Below, in pieces: positions 1-8,753 of a stretch of DNA of 64,000 bases. The DNA is from Bradyrhizobium sp. Ce-3. GTDB lineage: Bacteria > Pseudomonadota > Alphaproteobacteria > Rhizobiales > Xanthobacteraceae. Position 1 is the stretch's first letter; every line of letters starts with the position of its first letter. The stretch is taken from assembly GCF_022835695.1 (NCBI RefSeq), contig NZ_BQUV01000001.1:966163-1030162 (forward strand), read 5' to 3'. The notes under the pieces are model-generated. The model ran no database searches. It had not been told where the DNA came from and saw nothing but the letters and a program-made list of their open reading frames with translations. The position numbers were made by a program, and so were the translations under genes.

Positions 1-198
1 CTGATCATCGACTCGCCGACCTCGACCGGCCTGATCCTGCTCAAGGCGCTGGCGCCGGAGCCCGGCCTGATGCCGCAGGCGCAGGCCTCGCTCGCGGCCT
101 CCTCCTGCAAGGTGCAGGCCGAGCCGGTCGCGGCCAAGCAGGAAGCCCCGCCGCCGCTCCCCGTGCCCGCCCCACCGCCTGCGGCACGCAAGCGCTAG
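1..198 (+). CDS. C-terminal part of an unidentified protein
   Basis: The reading frame is open from the first base of the window and stops at a TAG at 196-198, giving the last 65 residues of a protein whose start lies outside. The visible part has a short hydrophobic stretch (LIIDSPTSTGLILLKALAP) followed by a proline- and alanine-rich tail ending in basic residues. Such a tail is typical of low-complexity ends and does not identify a family, so I do not assign a function. Its stop overlaps by 4 bp the stop of the convergent MBL-fold gene. Confidence 0.6.
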   Translation: MIIDSPTSTGLILLKALAPEPGLMPQAQASLAASSCKVQAEPVAAKQEAPPPLPVPAPPPAARKR

Positions 199-1043
199 CT
201 CCAGCTCGCGGCGAGCACGTGCCGGCCGCAACGACAGGTCTCGTAATCGACGGGATCGTGGCTGTTGACGATGGTGACGCTGTCGCCATGCGCCGCCTTC
301 AATTGCCGCAGCCGTTCCTGGTTCTGGATGCGCCTCGCGCGATCCATGTCGGCCCGGCGCTGGAACAGGCCGAGCACCAGCGGGATCCGCGGTCTCGCAT
401 CGATCTGCGCGTGGTGGAAATAGGCGTCGCCGGCGTGCAGCAGCCATTTGTCCTTGTCGCGCACCGCGATCCCGCAATGGCCCAGTGTATGCCCCGGCAG
501 CGGGATCATCAGAATATCCGGCTCGCGGTCGCCGAGCGCGCGCACGCCCTTGAAGCCGAACCAGTCCTCGCCATCAGTGCCATAGAACGCCCAGTCCGGC
601 CCGTGCTGCCACTGCGCCGTGATGTAGCGCCCCACCGGCGGCGCGACCTGATGCGTCACCGCCATATCGTACTCGTTGCGATGGACATGCACCTTGGCCT
701 TCGGAAAGTCCGGCACGCCACCGGCATGATCGCGATCGAGATGCGTCAGCAGCACATGACGTACATCGTCAACTGAAAAGCCGAGCGCTTTCACCTGCCG
801 GACCGCCGTCTCGGCGGGATCGAGCCGCGGCGTCGTCTGCCGCACCCATTTGCGCCCGAGCCGCGGCGGGTCGCCGATGTCGTCGAGCCCGATCCCGGTG
901 TCGACCAGCACGAGGCCGTCATTGCTCTCGACCAGCAGGCAGTGACAGACCATCCGCGCCCGCTGGAAGATGCTGCCGCTGCCGTTCACGAGCCGCTTGC
1001 CGATCGGGCACATGGTGCCGGTGTTGAGATGATGAATGCGCAT
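195..1043 (-). CDS. MBL-fold metallo-hydrolase (AHL-lactonase-like)
   Basis: A 282-residue metallo-beta-lactamase-fold hydrolase. The metal motif is THLDRDHAGG (His101, Asp105, His106), followed by PGHTLGH, LLHAGDAYF and a C-terminal NSHDP, which supply the remaining ligands. The second His of the canonical HxHxDH motif is Asp here, a variant I have seen in the N-acyl-homoserine-lactonase-like branch. Length and motif order fit that branch, whose members open lactone or other ester rings in the cytoplasm. The true substrate cannot be read from the sequence. The gene is divergent from a LysR regulator 85 bp away, which probably controls it. Confidence 0.8.
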   Translation of the reverse strand: MRIHHLNTGTMCPIGKRLVNGSGSIFQRARMVCHCLLVESNDGLVLVDTGIGLDDIGDPPRLGRKWVRQTTPRLDPAETAVRQVKALGFSVDDVRHVLLTHLDRDHAGGVPDFPKAKVHVHRNEYDMAVTHQVAPPVGRYITAQWQHGPDWAFYGTDGEDWFGFKGVRALGDREPDILMIPLPGHTLGHCGIAVRDKDKWLLHAGDAYFHHAQIDARPRIPLVLGLFQRRADMDRARRIQNQERLRQLKAAHGDSVTIVNSHDPVDYETCRCGRHVLAASWS

Positions 1044-1110
1044 GACAAGTCCTCCGCTGTACCAGGCGCAGGCTTGCCACTCGTCGATTCATAGGTAAAA
1101 TATTGTCTCT

Positions 1111-1136
1111 CTATCGATACGATAGGATATGCCTAT
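1111..1136. promoter_or_regulatory. Inverted repeats between the MBL gene and the LysR gene
   Basis: Two small dyads lie in the divergent promoter region: an imperfect one at 1111-1125 (ctatcgatacgatag, 13 of 15 symmetric) and a perfect 5-bp one at 1122-1136 (atagg/cctat) that overlaps the LysR start codon. LysR-type regulators usually bind dyads between themselves and a divergent target, so this is a reasonable operator candidate. That assignment is inference. Confidence 0.4.
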
Positions 1137-1995
1137 GGATATCCGCGAACTCCGCTACTTCGCCGCGGTCTACCGCGAGGGCAATTTGACCGCCGCGGCG
1201 AAGCGCTGCTTCATCTCGCAGCCGTCGATCTCGGCGGCGATCACCAATCTCGAGGCCGAGCTCGGCACCACGCTGTTCATCCGGCACAAGAAGGGCATGG
1301 CGCCGACGCAATCCGCAGCGCAGTTTCACGGCATCGCCCGCAGGATCATCGACGAGGCGGATGCGGCGCGAAACCTGTTTCGCAAGCCGGCGACCAGGCA
1401 GGCGCTGACGCTCGGCCTGTTGCGGACGCTGGATCAGGCGCGGACCATCGCGCTGCTGAAGCCGCTGACCGGCAATGCCGATCTCGCGCTTCGGCTGGTC
1501 GGCGGCAACGAGAAGGCCGACGCGCGGATCGTTGCCAAGAGCATGATCGGTGCCGGCGAGCACTTCATTCCGCTGTGGAGCGAACGCTACGTCGCGGCAC
1601 TGCCGCCGTCGCATCCCCTCACGCTGAAGGAGACGCTGCGGACCACCGACTTCGCCGGCGTTCCGATGATCGATCGCTGCCATTGCGAACAGCAGGAGTT
1701 CTTCAAGCGCACCTCACCGCCGCGCAAGCCGGTGGCGATCGCAGAATCCGAGGAGTGGGCGATGGCGCTGGTCGCGGCCGGCGTCGGAGTTGCGATCGTC
1801 CCCGAAGGCGTGGCGCGCGGCAATCCCGATGTCGCGATGCGTGCGATCGATGTCGACGTGACGCGCCAGGTTGGCCTCGCCTACCCTTCGGCTCACCCGC
1901 CCTCCGACGCCCTGAAGGCGTTGATTGCGAGCCTGCCGCGGCAGCAGAGCAGCCGCCGCGCTAAGGCAACAACGAGGAAGACGAAGCGGGCCTAG
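1129..1995 (+). CDS. LysR-family transcriptional regulator
   Basis: 288 residues. The N-terminal 60 residues form the LysR winged helix-turn-helix (MDIRELRYFAAVYREGNL, then the recognition-helix region SQPSISAAITNLEAELG), followed by a substrate-binding effector domain to the C terminus. An internal ATG two codons downstream (1135) is an equally good start, since MDIRELRYF is the usual beginning in the family. It lies divergent from the MBL-fold hydrolase gene, the standard arrangement of a LysR regulator and its target. Its TAG overlaps the stop of the convergent lipoprotein gene by 3 bp. Confidence 0.9.
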   Translation: MPMDIRELRYFAAVYREGNLTAAAKRCFISQPSISAAITNLEAELGTTLFIRHKKGMAPTQSAAQFHGIARRIIDEADAARNLFRKPATRQALTLGLLRTLDQARTIALLKPLTGNADLALRLVGGNEKADARIVAKSMIGAGEHFIPLWSERYVAALPPSHPLTLKETLRTTDFAGVPMIDRCHCEQQEFFKRTSPPRKPVAIAESEEWAMALVAAGVGVAIVPEGVARGNPDVAMRAIDVDVTRQVGLAYPSAHPPSDALKALIASLPRQQSSRRAKATTRKTKRA

Positions 1996-2759
1996 CCCTT
2001 CGACACCACGGCCTGGCCCGTAACCGGCGCGGCAATGAACGGCGCATTGGCGGTGAGCCGGGCGAGTTCGTTGATCTGGCGTTCGGCGTCGGCGGCCATG
2101 CCGTCGGGGGCCTGAATCACCAGCCGCTCCAGCGCCCAGCGATAGGACGCGATCCGCCGCTCCAGGGCCTGCTGCACCCATTGCACGATCAGTGAGTTCT
2201 CCTCCATCCGCGCCACCGCGTCGGCCCGCTCCTTCGGCGAGACGTCGGCGATCATGTGCAGGCTGGCGTTGCGCTTGCGGTCGAGCTCGATCACCTGGAT
2301 CGCGGTGGCGAAGAACGGCTCGAACCGGGTGATGTCGTCGCGCACCTCGTCGATCAGCAGCGAATAGCGCGAGGCGAACGAGCGGTGCGGCTCGTCGATC
2401 AGATTGCGGCCATAGGCTGTGCGGTCGAACACCACCTTCTGCCGCCACGGCGCGGGCAGCGGCTGGTAGTCGCCGAACACGCTCTTCCACGCCGGACGCG
2501 ACAGCGGCGGCTCGATGAACTGATAGCCGAGATCACGCAGTTGACGTTCGTGCTCGGTGAGCTGGAATTGCGAGGCGTTCTTGCCGACGCTGCCGGTTGC
2601 CTCGGCACCCATCCAGCGATGCATGTCGTCGTTGCGGAAATCGGCGCGGGTACGGCCGAAATCGCCGCCGCTACAGCCCGCGAGCGCTGCGCCTGCCAGC
2701 AGCAGGATCAGCGCCGGGAGTGACCGCCGGGCGACGGTCCGCTGCACAGGCTCCGGCAT
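1992..2759 (-). CDS. Predicted lipoprotein of unknown function
   Basis: A 255-residue protein starting at the ATG at 2759, where an export signal follows directly: two arginines, a hydrophobic run ALILLLAGAALAG and the lipobox LAGC. The start was chosen because the longer upstream frame is arginine-rich and lacks a signal. After the lipidated cysteine the mature protein is charged and mostly helical in character, with several tryptophan and arginine residues. I recognise no catalytic motif. It is probably anchored in the cell envelope. The next gene on this strand (64-aa protein) starts 16 bp upstream of this start, so the two may be co-transcribed. Confidence 0.7.
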   Translation of the reverse strand: MPEPVQRTVARRSLPALILLLAGAALAGCSGGDFGRTRADFRNDDMHRWMGAEATGSVGKNASQFQLTEHERQLRDLGYQFIEPPLSRPAWKSVFGDYQPLPAPWRQKVVFDRTAYGRNLIDEPHRSFASRYSLLIDEVRDDITRFEPFFATAIQVIELDRKRNASLHMIADVSPKERADAVARMEENSLIVQWVQQALERRIASYRWALERLVIQAPDGMAADAERQINELARLTANAPFIAAPVTGQAVVSKG

Positions 2760-2775
2760 TGCACGATGTCCGCGA

Positions 2776-2970
2776 TCAGGAGCGGCGTCGGCGACGGCGG
2801 CCCTGCGCAGTGCCCTGCTCCGGTCCACGACCACCGCCGGTCTCCTCTGTCGTCCGTTCGATCCGGACGACGGGAAGGATCAGCACGGTCCCCATGCCTT
2901 CGCCGGCAGCACCGACCGTGCTCGGCCGCCGTGCAGCCGCATCCGCCGGAAACTCAACGATGGTGCCCAT
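2776..2970 (-). CDS. Small conserved protein of 64 residues, unknown function
   Basis: A short gene starting with MGTIVEFPADAA and containing VLILPVVRIER, then a glycine-rich and finally a poly-arginine tail. The beginning resembles short proteins I recall from Bradyrhizobium. There is a GGA-type ribosome site 5 bp before the ATG, and a perfect CtrA box lies 69 bp upstream (3039-3053), which supports it being a real expressed gene. It is followed 16 bp later by the lipoprotein gene on the same strand. The function is unknown. Confidence 0.6.
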   Translation of the reverse strand: MGTIVEFPADAAARRPSTVGAAGEGMGTVLILPVVRIERTTEETGGGRGPEQGTAQGRRRRRRS

Positions 2971-3038
2971 GTTCCGTTCTCTCTGGCCCCGCACGGACAT
3001 GATTTGCCCCGCGCCTGCCGAGTTAAGAACGCGCATGG

Positions 3039-3053
3039 TTAACGACATCTTAA
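3039..3053. promoter_or_regulatory. Perfect CtrA box (TTAA-N7-TTAA)
   Basis: The sequence is TTAA, seven bases (cgacatc), TTAA, an exact match to the CtrA consensus of alphaproteobacteria. It lies 69 bp upstream of the leftward 64-aa gene. A second exact box at 3141-3155 serves the other side. Confidence 0.7.
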
Positions 3054-3140
3054 GCCGCCGATACGGACGGTTACGGATATGGCGCTGTGCCTTAATGGAC
3101 ACGCGCAAATTCGAGCGTTGGCCTTCACGGCTTGTTTTCC

Positions 3141-3155
3141 TTAACTGCCTCTTAA
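3141..3155. promoter_or_regulatory. Second perfect CtrA box (TTAA-N7-TTAA)
   Basis: The sequence is TTAA, ctgcctc, TTAA. It ends 71 bp before the start of the rightward DUF2336 gene, mirroring the distance of the first box from the leftward gene. Confidence 0.7.
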
Positions 3156-3226
3156 AACAGCCTGCGTAGGCTCGCTGCCACAAGGTTTTCGACCTGAGTC
3201 TTATTGGCAAGTCGCGTACGCCCGAG

Positions 3227-4198
3227 ATGAGCGCAGCTCCGTTATTTCCTGGTTTCGATGGGCTGATGACGCTCTCCCGCCGCGAGGGTGTCGACATCCG
3301 CCCGACGCTGCTGCGCGTCCTGACCGACCTCTATGTACAGGCGAGCGCGCATTCCGCCGACGAAGAGCGCCAGTTCGTCGAGCTGACGTCGCGCCTGATC
3401 GACGAGGTCGACGATGCGACCCGCGCCGCGGTCAGTGCGCGGCTTGCGATCTATCCGGCAACCCCGGGGCGGATCATGGACAAGCTCGGGCTGCACCGCA
3501 CAGGCCCCGACCAGCCGATGCCGGCGGCCGCGCCCGTTGCTGCGCCCGCCGCGTCCGCGCCGCCGGCCAAGATCCCGACCGAAGCCGAGCTGCGGATGGC
3601 CGCGAGCCTGGCGATGCGGCCGAACGATGCCGCCGAACTCTCCGACATGTTCTTTGCCGCCAGCGCCAAGGAGCGCGCGCAGATCCTGCACAATCTGCAG
3701 GAGACGCCGCTGAAGGCCGCGGCGCGGATTCCGGCCGCCCGCGCCGCCCGCGCGATCCATATCCTGGAGATGGCGGCGTATGCCGAGGACGTCGACAACT
3801 TCACGCGCGAGCTCGGCGAGGCGCTGATCTTGCCGTCGCGGATCGCAGCCGACGTCGTCAACGATTCCGGCGGCGAGCCGCTCGCCTGCGCGATGCGGGC
3901 ACTCGACGTGTCGAGTGCCGCGTTCCAGCGCATCCTGATGTTCCTCAATCCGGAAGCCGGCTCGTCGGTCAATTATGTCTACCGGCTGTCGCGGCTCTAC
4001 GATCGCCTCAGCGAACGATCGGCGCTGGTGATGCTGGCGGCGTGGCGCGGTTCGACCATGGCAGTCGCCCGCAACAAGTATCGCTCGTCGCTCTATGATG
4101 ATGAGCGCCACCGCGTCCGCGCGACGTCGACGCAGACGCGCTCCACTGTGCAGCCCGGTAGCGCGCCCGCCATTCGCAACCAGAAGTCCGGAAGCTAA
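3227..4198 (+). CDS. DUF2336 domain protein
   Basis: 323 residues. It begins with MSAAPLFPGFDGLMTLSRREG and has the helical DUF2336 layout: a first helical block (about residues 15-85), a proline/alanine linker (about 100-115) and a longer block (about 120-290) rich in FxRxL-type repeats, ending in a basic tail. DUF2336 proteins are alphaproteobacterial, of unknown biochemistry, and often sit near cell-cycle, signalling or motility genes. A perfect CtrA box upstream suggests cell-cycle-controlled transcription (inference). A second, divergent DUF2336 protein is encoded at 35,941-37,047 behind a GGDEF gene. Confidence 0.75.
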   Translation: MSAAPLFPGFDGLMTLSRREGVDIRPTLLRVLTDLYVQASAHSADEERQFVELTSRLIDEVDDATRAAVSARLAIYPATPGRIMDKLGLHRTGPDQPMPAAAPVAAPAASAPPAKIPTEAELRMAASLAMRPNDAAELSDMFFAASAKERAQILHNLQETPLKAAARIPAARAARAIHILEMAAYAEDVDNFTRELGEALILPSRIAADVVNDSGGEPLACAMRALDVSSAAFQRILMFLNPEAGSSVNYVYRLSRLYDRLSERSALVMLAAWRGSTMAVARNKYRSSLYDDERHRVRATSTQTRSTVQPGSAPAIRNQKSGS

Positions 4199-4222
4199 GG
4201 CGCGACCATCGCGTCTTAGCTT
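4192..4222 (+). terminator. Terminator hairpin at the end of the DUF2336 gene
   Basis: The arms aagctaaggcgcg and cgcgtcttagctt pair in 12 of 13 positions around a 5-base loop and are followed by TTTG-type sequence. The left arm includes the stop codon. The right-hand neighbour is convergent, so the hairpin may serve both strands. Confidence 0.55.
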
Positions 4223-4271
4223 TGTTCGGGCCATGCGTGGACTCGGTGGCGCCCTGCCAACCGCCCGCCGA

Positions 4272-5378
4272 TTAACTCAGGGTGGCGAACGCGGCCGGCG
4301 TGAACTCGGCGATCTCGCGACCTTGCCGTACCTTCTCAAGCCAGGCGGCATCCTGCAGCAACGCGCGTCCGACCGCGACCAGGTCGAACTCGTCGCGTTC
4401 CAGCCGGCTGAGCAGTCCATCCAGCGGCGTGGATTGGGCGCTCTCGCCCGCCAAGGATGCATAGACGTCGCCAGACAGGCCGACAGCGCCAACGGTTATC
4501 GCGGTGACCCCCGTGAGCTTCTTCGCCCAGCCGGCAAGGTTCAGCTCCCGATCGATCTCAGGGAAAGCGGGCTGCCAGAACTTTGGCTGCGAAAGGTGGA
4601 AGGCATCCGCTCCAGCGTCGACAAGGACGGAAAGCCATTGTTCCAGCGCCTTCGGCGTCGCGGCCAGCCGTGCACTGAAGTCCTTCGGCTTCCATTGTGA
4701 AAGGCGGAGAATCACCGGGAAGCCCGAGGTCACCACCGACCGGATTGCGTTCAGGATCTCGACCACGAAGCGAGAACGCTCGACGAGCGTCGAGCCACCG
4801 TATTCGTCGTCGCGCAAGTTGAGATGGTCGTAGAAGAACTGATTGATGAGATAGCCGTGAGCCCCCATCAGCTCTATGCCGTCGAAGCCGAGCCGCTCGG
4901 CATCCATCGCTGCCTTCGCGAACGCGTCGATGATGTCGGCCACGTCGGCCTCGCTCATCGGCTGATTGACGCGCTCGCCTATCACTGAAAGTCCCGAGGG
5001 ACTTTCATAGGGCGCCGGCGGTGTCCAGTCCGGTGCTGCGCTCGAGAGCTTATGCCCCACGTGAACCAGCTGCGGCGCGATGCGCCCACCTGCCGCGTGA
5101 ACCTCGTCCACCACTTTCTTCCAGCCGGCGAGCGCCGCCTCGCCGTGGAAGCGAGGCATATCGGGCTCGTTGAGTGCGGCCGGGCGACCGACCCCTGTCG
5201 CCTCCGTGATGATGAGACCGACGCCGCTCTCCGCGCGGCGGCGATAATAGCCCGCGACCTCGGCGGTAGGTACGCCGCCCGGAGACCTGGACCGCGTCAT
5301 CGGAGCCATTACGACGCGGTTCGGCAAGTCGAGGGCGTTCAGGCGGTAGGATCTGAACAGGACGTCAAGACTGGACAT
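4272..5378 (-). CDS. Old Yellow Enzyme-family flavin oxidoreductase (alkene reductase-like)
   Basis: 368 residues forming an FMN-binding TIM barrel of the Old Yellow Enzyme class, which reduces activated C=C bonds with NAD(P)H. The family signatures are present: NRVVMAPMTRSR near the N terminus, IAPQLVHVGH, the central MGAHGYLINQFF segment, DEYGGS, and the phosphate-site VAVGRALLQD near the C terminus. In well-studied members the substrate-binding pair is His-x-x-His or His-x-x-Asn. Here the first position is Met171 (codon ATG, read directly from the bases) and the second is His174. Tyr176, the usual proton donor position, is kept. Substrate preference or activity may be altered. A GGAA ribosome site precedes the ATG at 5378. 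Confidence 0.85.
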   Translation of the reverse strand: MSSLDVLFRSYRLNALDLPNRVVMAPMTRSRSPGGVPTAEVAGYYRRRAESGVGLIITEATGVGRPAALNEPDMPRFHGEAALAGWKKVVDEVHAAGGRIAPQLVHVGHKLSSAAPDWTPPAPYESPSGLSVIGERVNQPMSEADVADIIDAFAKAAMDAERLGFDGIELMGAHGYLINQFFYDHLNLRDDEYGGSTLVERSRFVVEILNAIRSVVTSGFPVILRLSQWKPKDFSARLAATPKALEQWLSVLVDAGADAFHLSQPKFWQPAFPEIDRELNLAGWAKKLTGVTAITVGAVGLSGDVYASLAGESAQSTPLDGLLSRLERDEFDLVAVGRALLQDAAWLEKVRQGREIAEFTPAAFATLS

Positions 5379-5703
5379 GGGATGTTCCGGGGCGCGAGAG
5401 ACAGTTGACCAGAGTGCATTGATGCAAGCCGTCGTCGGATGCGCGCACCGGCTCGGCCCTTGGCAGCGTACCTGGGGTCACGGACTGCCGAACGGGACTG
5501 CGCAATGCTCGACAACGGCTGTGCATCGGCGCACCACTCCGACCGACCGCAGCTTCGCCTGGCCACGCCGCGCGGTCTCGGGGATCGACGGTCGTGTCCG
5601 GACCTGGCCCAATCGCGAAGTCGTTCAATGTCGGGATTTGCGCGGCGGCTATGCAGCAAGCGGCATCAAATGCGCTTGCTTCGCAAGCAGCCGAGGTTGC
5701 GCC
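5379..5703. other. Non-coding gap of 325 bp
   Basis: It lies upstream of the leftward oxidoreductase and downstream of the leftward DUF1491 gene. Short frames exist but have the arginine-rich composition of antisense GC-rich DNA. I see no convincing gene, repeat or terminator. Confidence 0.5.
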
Positions 5704-6048
5704 CTAGCTCTTCGCCAGATCGAGAAAGTGCCGCCCGGCGCGATCCTCGGTCTCGACGATCCAGGCGTCGGGATCGAAGCGGAGCTCCTTGGTCAACCGC
5801 TCATCGACCGACGGCTCGGACACCGGCTGCGGCGCGGTCGCTATGAACAGCCGCTCGGCCGGACGGCTGTCGTCATAGACGGTCTGCGGCGCAGGCGCAT
5901 ACAGCATCGCGTTGCCGTCCATCAGCGCCACCTTCACGAACACCGCGCCGGCCTCCTCCGCGCCCTTCTTGCGGACTGCGCCGAACACGCCTTCGGTCTG
6001 GCAGCGGCGCAGATAGGCCGCGACCCATATGCTGGTTTTCAATCGCAT
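5704..6048 (-). CDS. DUF1491 family protein
   Basis: 114 residues, a length typical of the DUF1491 family, which is found mainly in alphaproteobacteria and has no known activity. The sequence has the usual N-terminal MRLKTSIWVAAYLRRC segment, a central VFVKVALMDG strand and a C-terminal region around DAWIVETEDRAGRHFLD. There is no signal peptide, so it is expected in the cytoplasm. It stands alone, divergent from the ankyrin gene 226 bp away. Confidence 0.75.
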   Translation of the reverse strand: MRLKTSIWVAAYLRRCQTEGVFGAVRKKGAEEAGAVFVKVALMDGNAMLYAPAPQTVYDDSRPAERLFIATAPQPVSEPSVDERLTKELRFDPDAWIVETEDRAGRHFLDLAKS

Positions 6049-6274
6049 GCGCCGACCTATAGGCCAGCGACGCGGCCACGTCCAATTGTCACAGATGTCG
6101 ACACGCAGCGGCGGGTTGACCGATCAGGCCACCGCCCATATCCTTGCATTTGCGGTGCAAGCCGCGCCCGGGTCCACGGGAAGGGTTGAACCCACTTGCA
6201 CCGACAATGCGGCCAGCCAAGCCTTTGTGCAGCCGGTTTTGTGGACCATCGGCCTCTGATGCACGGAGGTTTCC

Positions 6275-7918
6275 ATGGACCGATCGCCCGCGCGATTGAA
6301 TCTCGAACATCTGAAGAAGCAGGCCAAGGAGCTGATTCGCCTTTACCGGCGACAGGCCCCGGAGGCCTACGCGCGTTTCCGGCAGGCGCTTCCGGCTGCG
6401 GCCGGGCGCAGCGACGCACAGATCGCCGCCCTTGATCTGCGGCTCCACGATGCGCAGTCCTGCATCGCGCGCGATCTCGGCTTCGCCTCGTGGCCGGAGC
6501 TGCGCCGCTATGTCGAAGCGCAACTGCCGCCAGGCAAAAGCAAGGCAGACCGCGTGCGGCGATGGCTGCAGCTGGTCTATGCCGCTGATGTCGCCGGCAC
6601 CTCCGACCGCGCCCATCCGCGCGTTGCAGTGCGGATGCTCGCGGAGGATCCCGGTCTTGCGGCCGACGATCCCTATCTCGCCTGCGCCATCGGCGATGAG
6701 GAAACGATACGGCGCACCGCGGCCAGTGATGCCGCGTGGGTCAACCGTCCCGGCGGTCCGTTGGAACTGCCGCCACTCGTTGCAGTCACGCATTCCAGCC
6801 TGCTGCAGATTCCGGAATTTCAGGCGCGGCTGCATCGCTGCGCGCGCTTGCTGCTGCAGGCCGGCGCCGATCCCAACCAGCATATCGGCAACCGCTGGCC
6901 GCCCGGATCGCTCGATGCGCCTGACGACAGCAATCCGCTATCCGCGCTCTATGGCGCCGCCGGCCGCAATCACGATCTCGAGCTGACAAAACTGTTGCTC
7001 GAAGCAGGCGCCAGTCCGAACGACAATGAATCGCTGTACCACTCGCTCGAAGGTTCCGTGACGACGGGCATCTTGCTCGAACATGGGGCGCGGATGGCCG
7101 GCACCAACGCGATGTACAAGGTGCTCGACGACGAAAACGTGCCGGCGCTCGAATTGTTGCTGCGGCATGGCGGAAATCCCAATGAACCCGCCGGCAACGC
7201 ACCGCTGACGGATTGCGGCTCGCCGCTGATGTGGGCGATCCGGCGGCGACGATCCGGGAAATGCATCGCGACACTGCTCGACGCCGGCGCGGACCCGCAC
7301 GTCACGACATCGGATGGCCTCAGCGCCTATCGCTACGCTCTGCAATTCGGCTTGACCGATGTCGCCGAGCTGCTGCGCGAACGGACCGGCGACGAGACGC
7401 TCGCCGACGACGAGCGGTTCGTCGCGGCGTGCGCGAGCGGTGACGAGAGCGAAGCGCGGCGGATCCAGGCCGGCCGGCCCGACCTGCCGGGCACGCTTTC
7501 AGCACAGCAATTGCGGCTGCTGCCGGAGCTTGCCGCGGCCGGCGGCGACGACGCGGTGCGGCTGATGGTCAGGCTCGGCTGGCCGATCACGGTGCGCGGC
7601 GGCGACTGGGATGCGTCCGCGCTCAATCATGCGGTGTTCCGCGGCAATGCCGCGCTGACGCGCTTCCTGCTCGAGCACGGTGCCGACTGGACCGAGCAGC
7701 ACGGCTTTGGCGACAACGCCTCCGGCGGCCTGTCATGGGCGTCCTGCAACGAACCGGTCGATGGCGGCGATTGGGTGGGCTGCGCGCAGGCGCTGCTCGA
7801 TCACGGCATGCCGCGCGCCATTCCGGATCGTGACGATCCGGAATGGGTGCTGATTGCCGGCCGCAGGAAGCTGTTCTCCGACGAGGTCAGGGACGTGCTT
7901 CTGGGCGAGACGACCTGA
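6275..7918 (+). CDS. Ankyrin-repeat protein
   Basis: 547 residues. The first ~100 residues form a helical domain (LEHLKKQAKELIRLYR ... DLGFASWPELRRYVE), a type of N-terminal region that I have seen attached to ankyrin proteins. The rest contains at least six ankyrin units with the pattern LLLEAGADPN / LLEHGA, clearest around residues 190-215, 235-260, 265-290, 300-330 and 465-490. Ankyrin repeats mediate protein-protein contacts, and no catalytic domain is visible. A good ribosome site (GGAGG) lies 6 bp before the ATG. A hairpin follows the stop. It looks like a single-gene unit. Confidence 0.8.
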   Translation: MDRSPARLNLEHLKKQAKELIRLYRRQAPEAYARFRQALPAAAGRSDAQIAALDLRLHDAQSCIARDLGFASWPELRRYVEAQLPPGKSKADRVRRWLQLVYAADVAGTSDRAHPRVAVRMLAEDPGLAADDPYLACAIGDEETIRRTAASDAAWVNRPGGPLELPPLVAVTHSSLLQIPEFQARLHRCARLLLQAGADPNQHIGNRWPPGSLDAPDDSNPLSALYGAAGRNHDLELTKLLLEAGASPNDNESLYHSLEGSVTTGILLEHGARMAGTNAMYKVLDDENVPALELLLRHGGNPNEPAGNAPLTDCGSPLMWAIRRRRSGKCIATLLDAGADPHVTTSDGLSAYRYALQFGLTDVAELLRERTGDETLADDERFVAACASGDESEARRIQAGRPDLPGTLSAQQLRLLPELAAAGGDDAVRLMVRLGWPITVRGGDWDASALNHAVFRGNAALTRFLLEHGADWTEQHGFGDNASGGLSWASCNEPVDGGDWVGCAQALLDHGMPRAIPDRDDPEWVLIAGRRKLFSDEVRDVLLGETT

Positions 7919-7941
7919 ACAAAGCCACAGCGAAAACGCGA

Positions 7942-7964
7942 ATGGCCGGGACATGCCCGGCCAT
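7942..7964. terminator. Hairpin between convergent genes
   Basis: A perfect 9-bp stem (atggccggg / cccggccat) with a 5-base loop sits midway between the ankyrin gene (+) and the peptidoglycan-binding gene (-). No U-tract is obvious, so it is probably a bidirectional hairpin of moderate strength. Confidence 0.5.
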
Positions 7965-7996
7965 CACGGAGGTGGATTCAATCTCGCCGCAGAGCG

Positions 7997-8753
7997 CTAC
8001 TCGATCGAATGACCGATCATCGTGCCGAGCTCGCGCACCAGGCGATCGGACATCTGCCCGGTCACCGGCAATTTGCGGGCACGCTCGAACTTCGCGATCG
8101 CGTGCTGGGTGTCGGCGCCGATCGTGCCGGTCGGCTTGAGCTGGCCATAGCCATATTCGGTCAGAGTGCGCTGGACCGCGGCGATGCGCTTGCCGGCCGG
8201 GCTCAGATGCTGTGTCGGGATCGGCGCCGGCGGACGCATGACGCTCGACGGCGCGGCGGCCGGGGATGGTGCCGCGGCCGGCGGCGCGGCGGTCGATTTC
8301 AGCACCAGATTGGCCATCGGATCGACCGGCTTGGCTTCAACCGGCTTCGGTTCGGGTTTGGCTTCGACGGATCTGGTCTCGGCCGGCTTGGTCTCCACCG
8401 GCTTCACGTCGACCGACCTGGTCGGCTCGATGGCGGCGGGCTCGACCGATCGGGCAGCCGCCTCGGCCGGACGCGGGCGCGGCATCGGGTTCGCGGCGGC
8501 GGCAACCGGAGCCGGCGGCGGCATCGTCACCACCGAACCGCCGAACATCGGCGACGGATGACGGCCAGCCTGCAGGAACAGCGCGTTGATCAGGATCGCA
8601 ACGATGGCAGATGTCGCCAGCACGCCAGCGATCAGGTCCTTTGGACTATGCAGCAGCAGGCGCAGGACGAGGCCGCGCTCTTCCTCGGCGGCGATGGCCA
8701 CCGCCTTGGCACCGCGACGACGGCGCGGCGTTTCGTCGTCATCCAAAGTCTGT

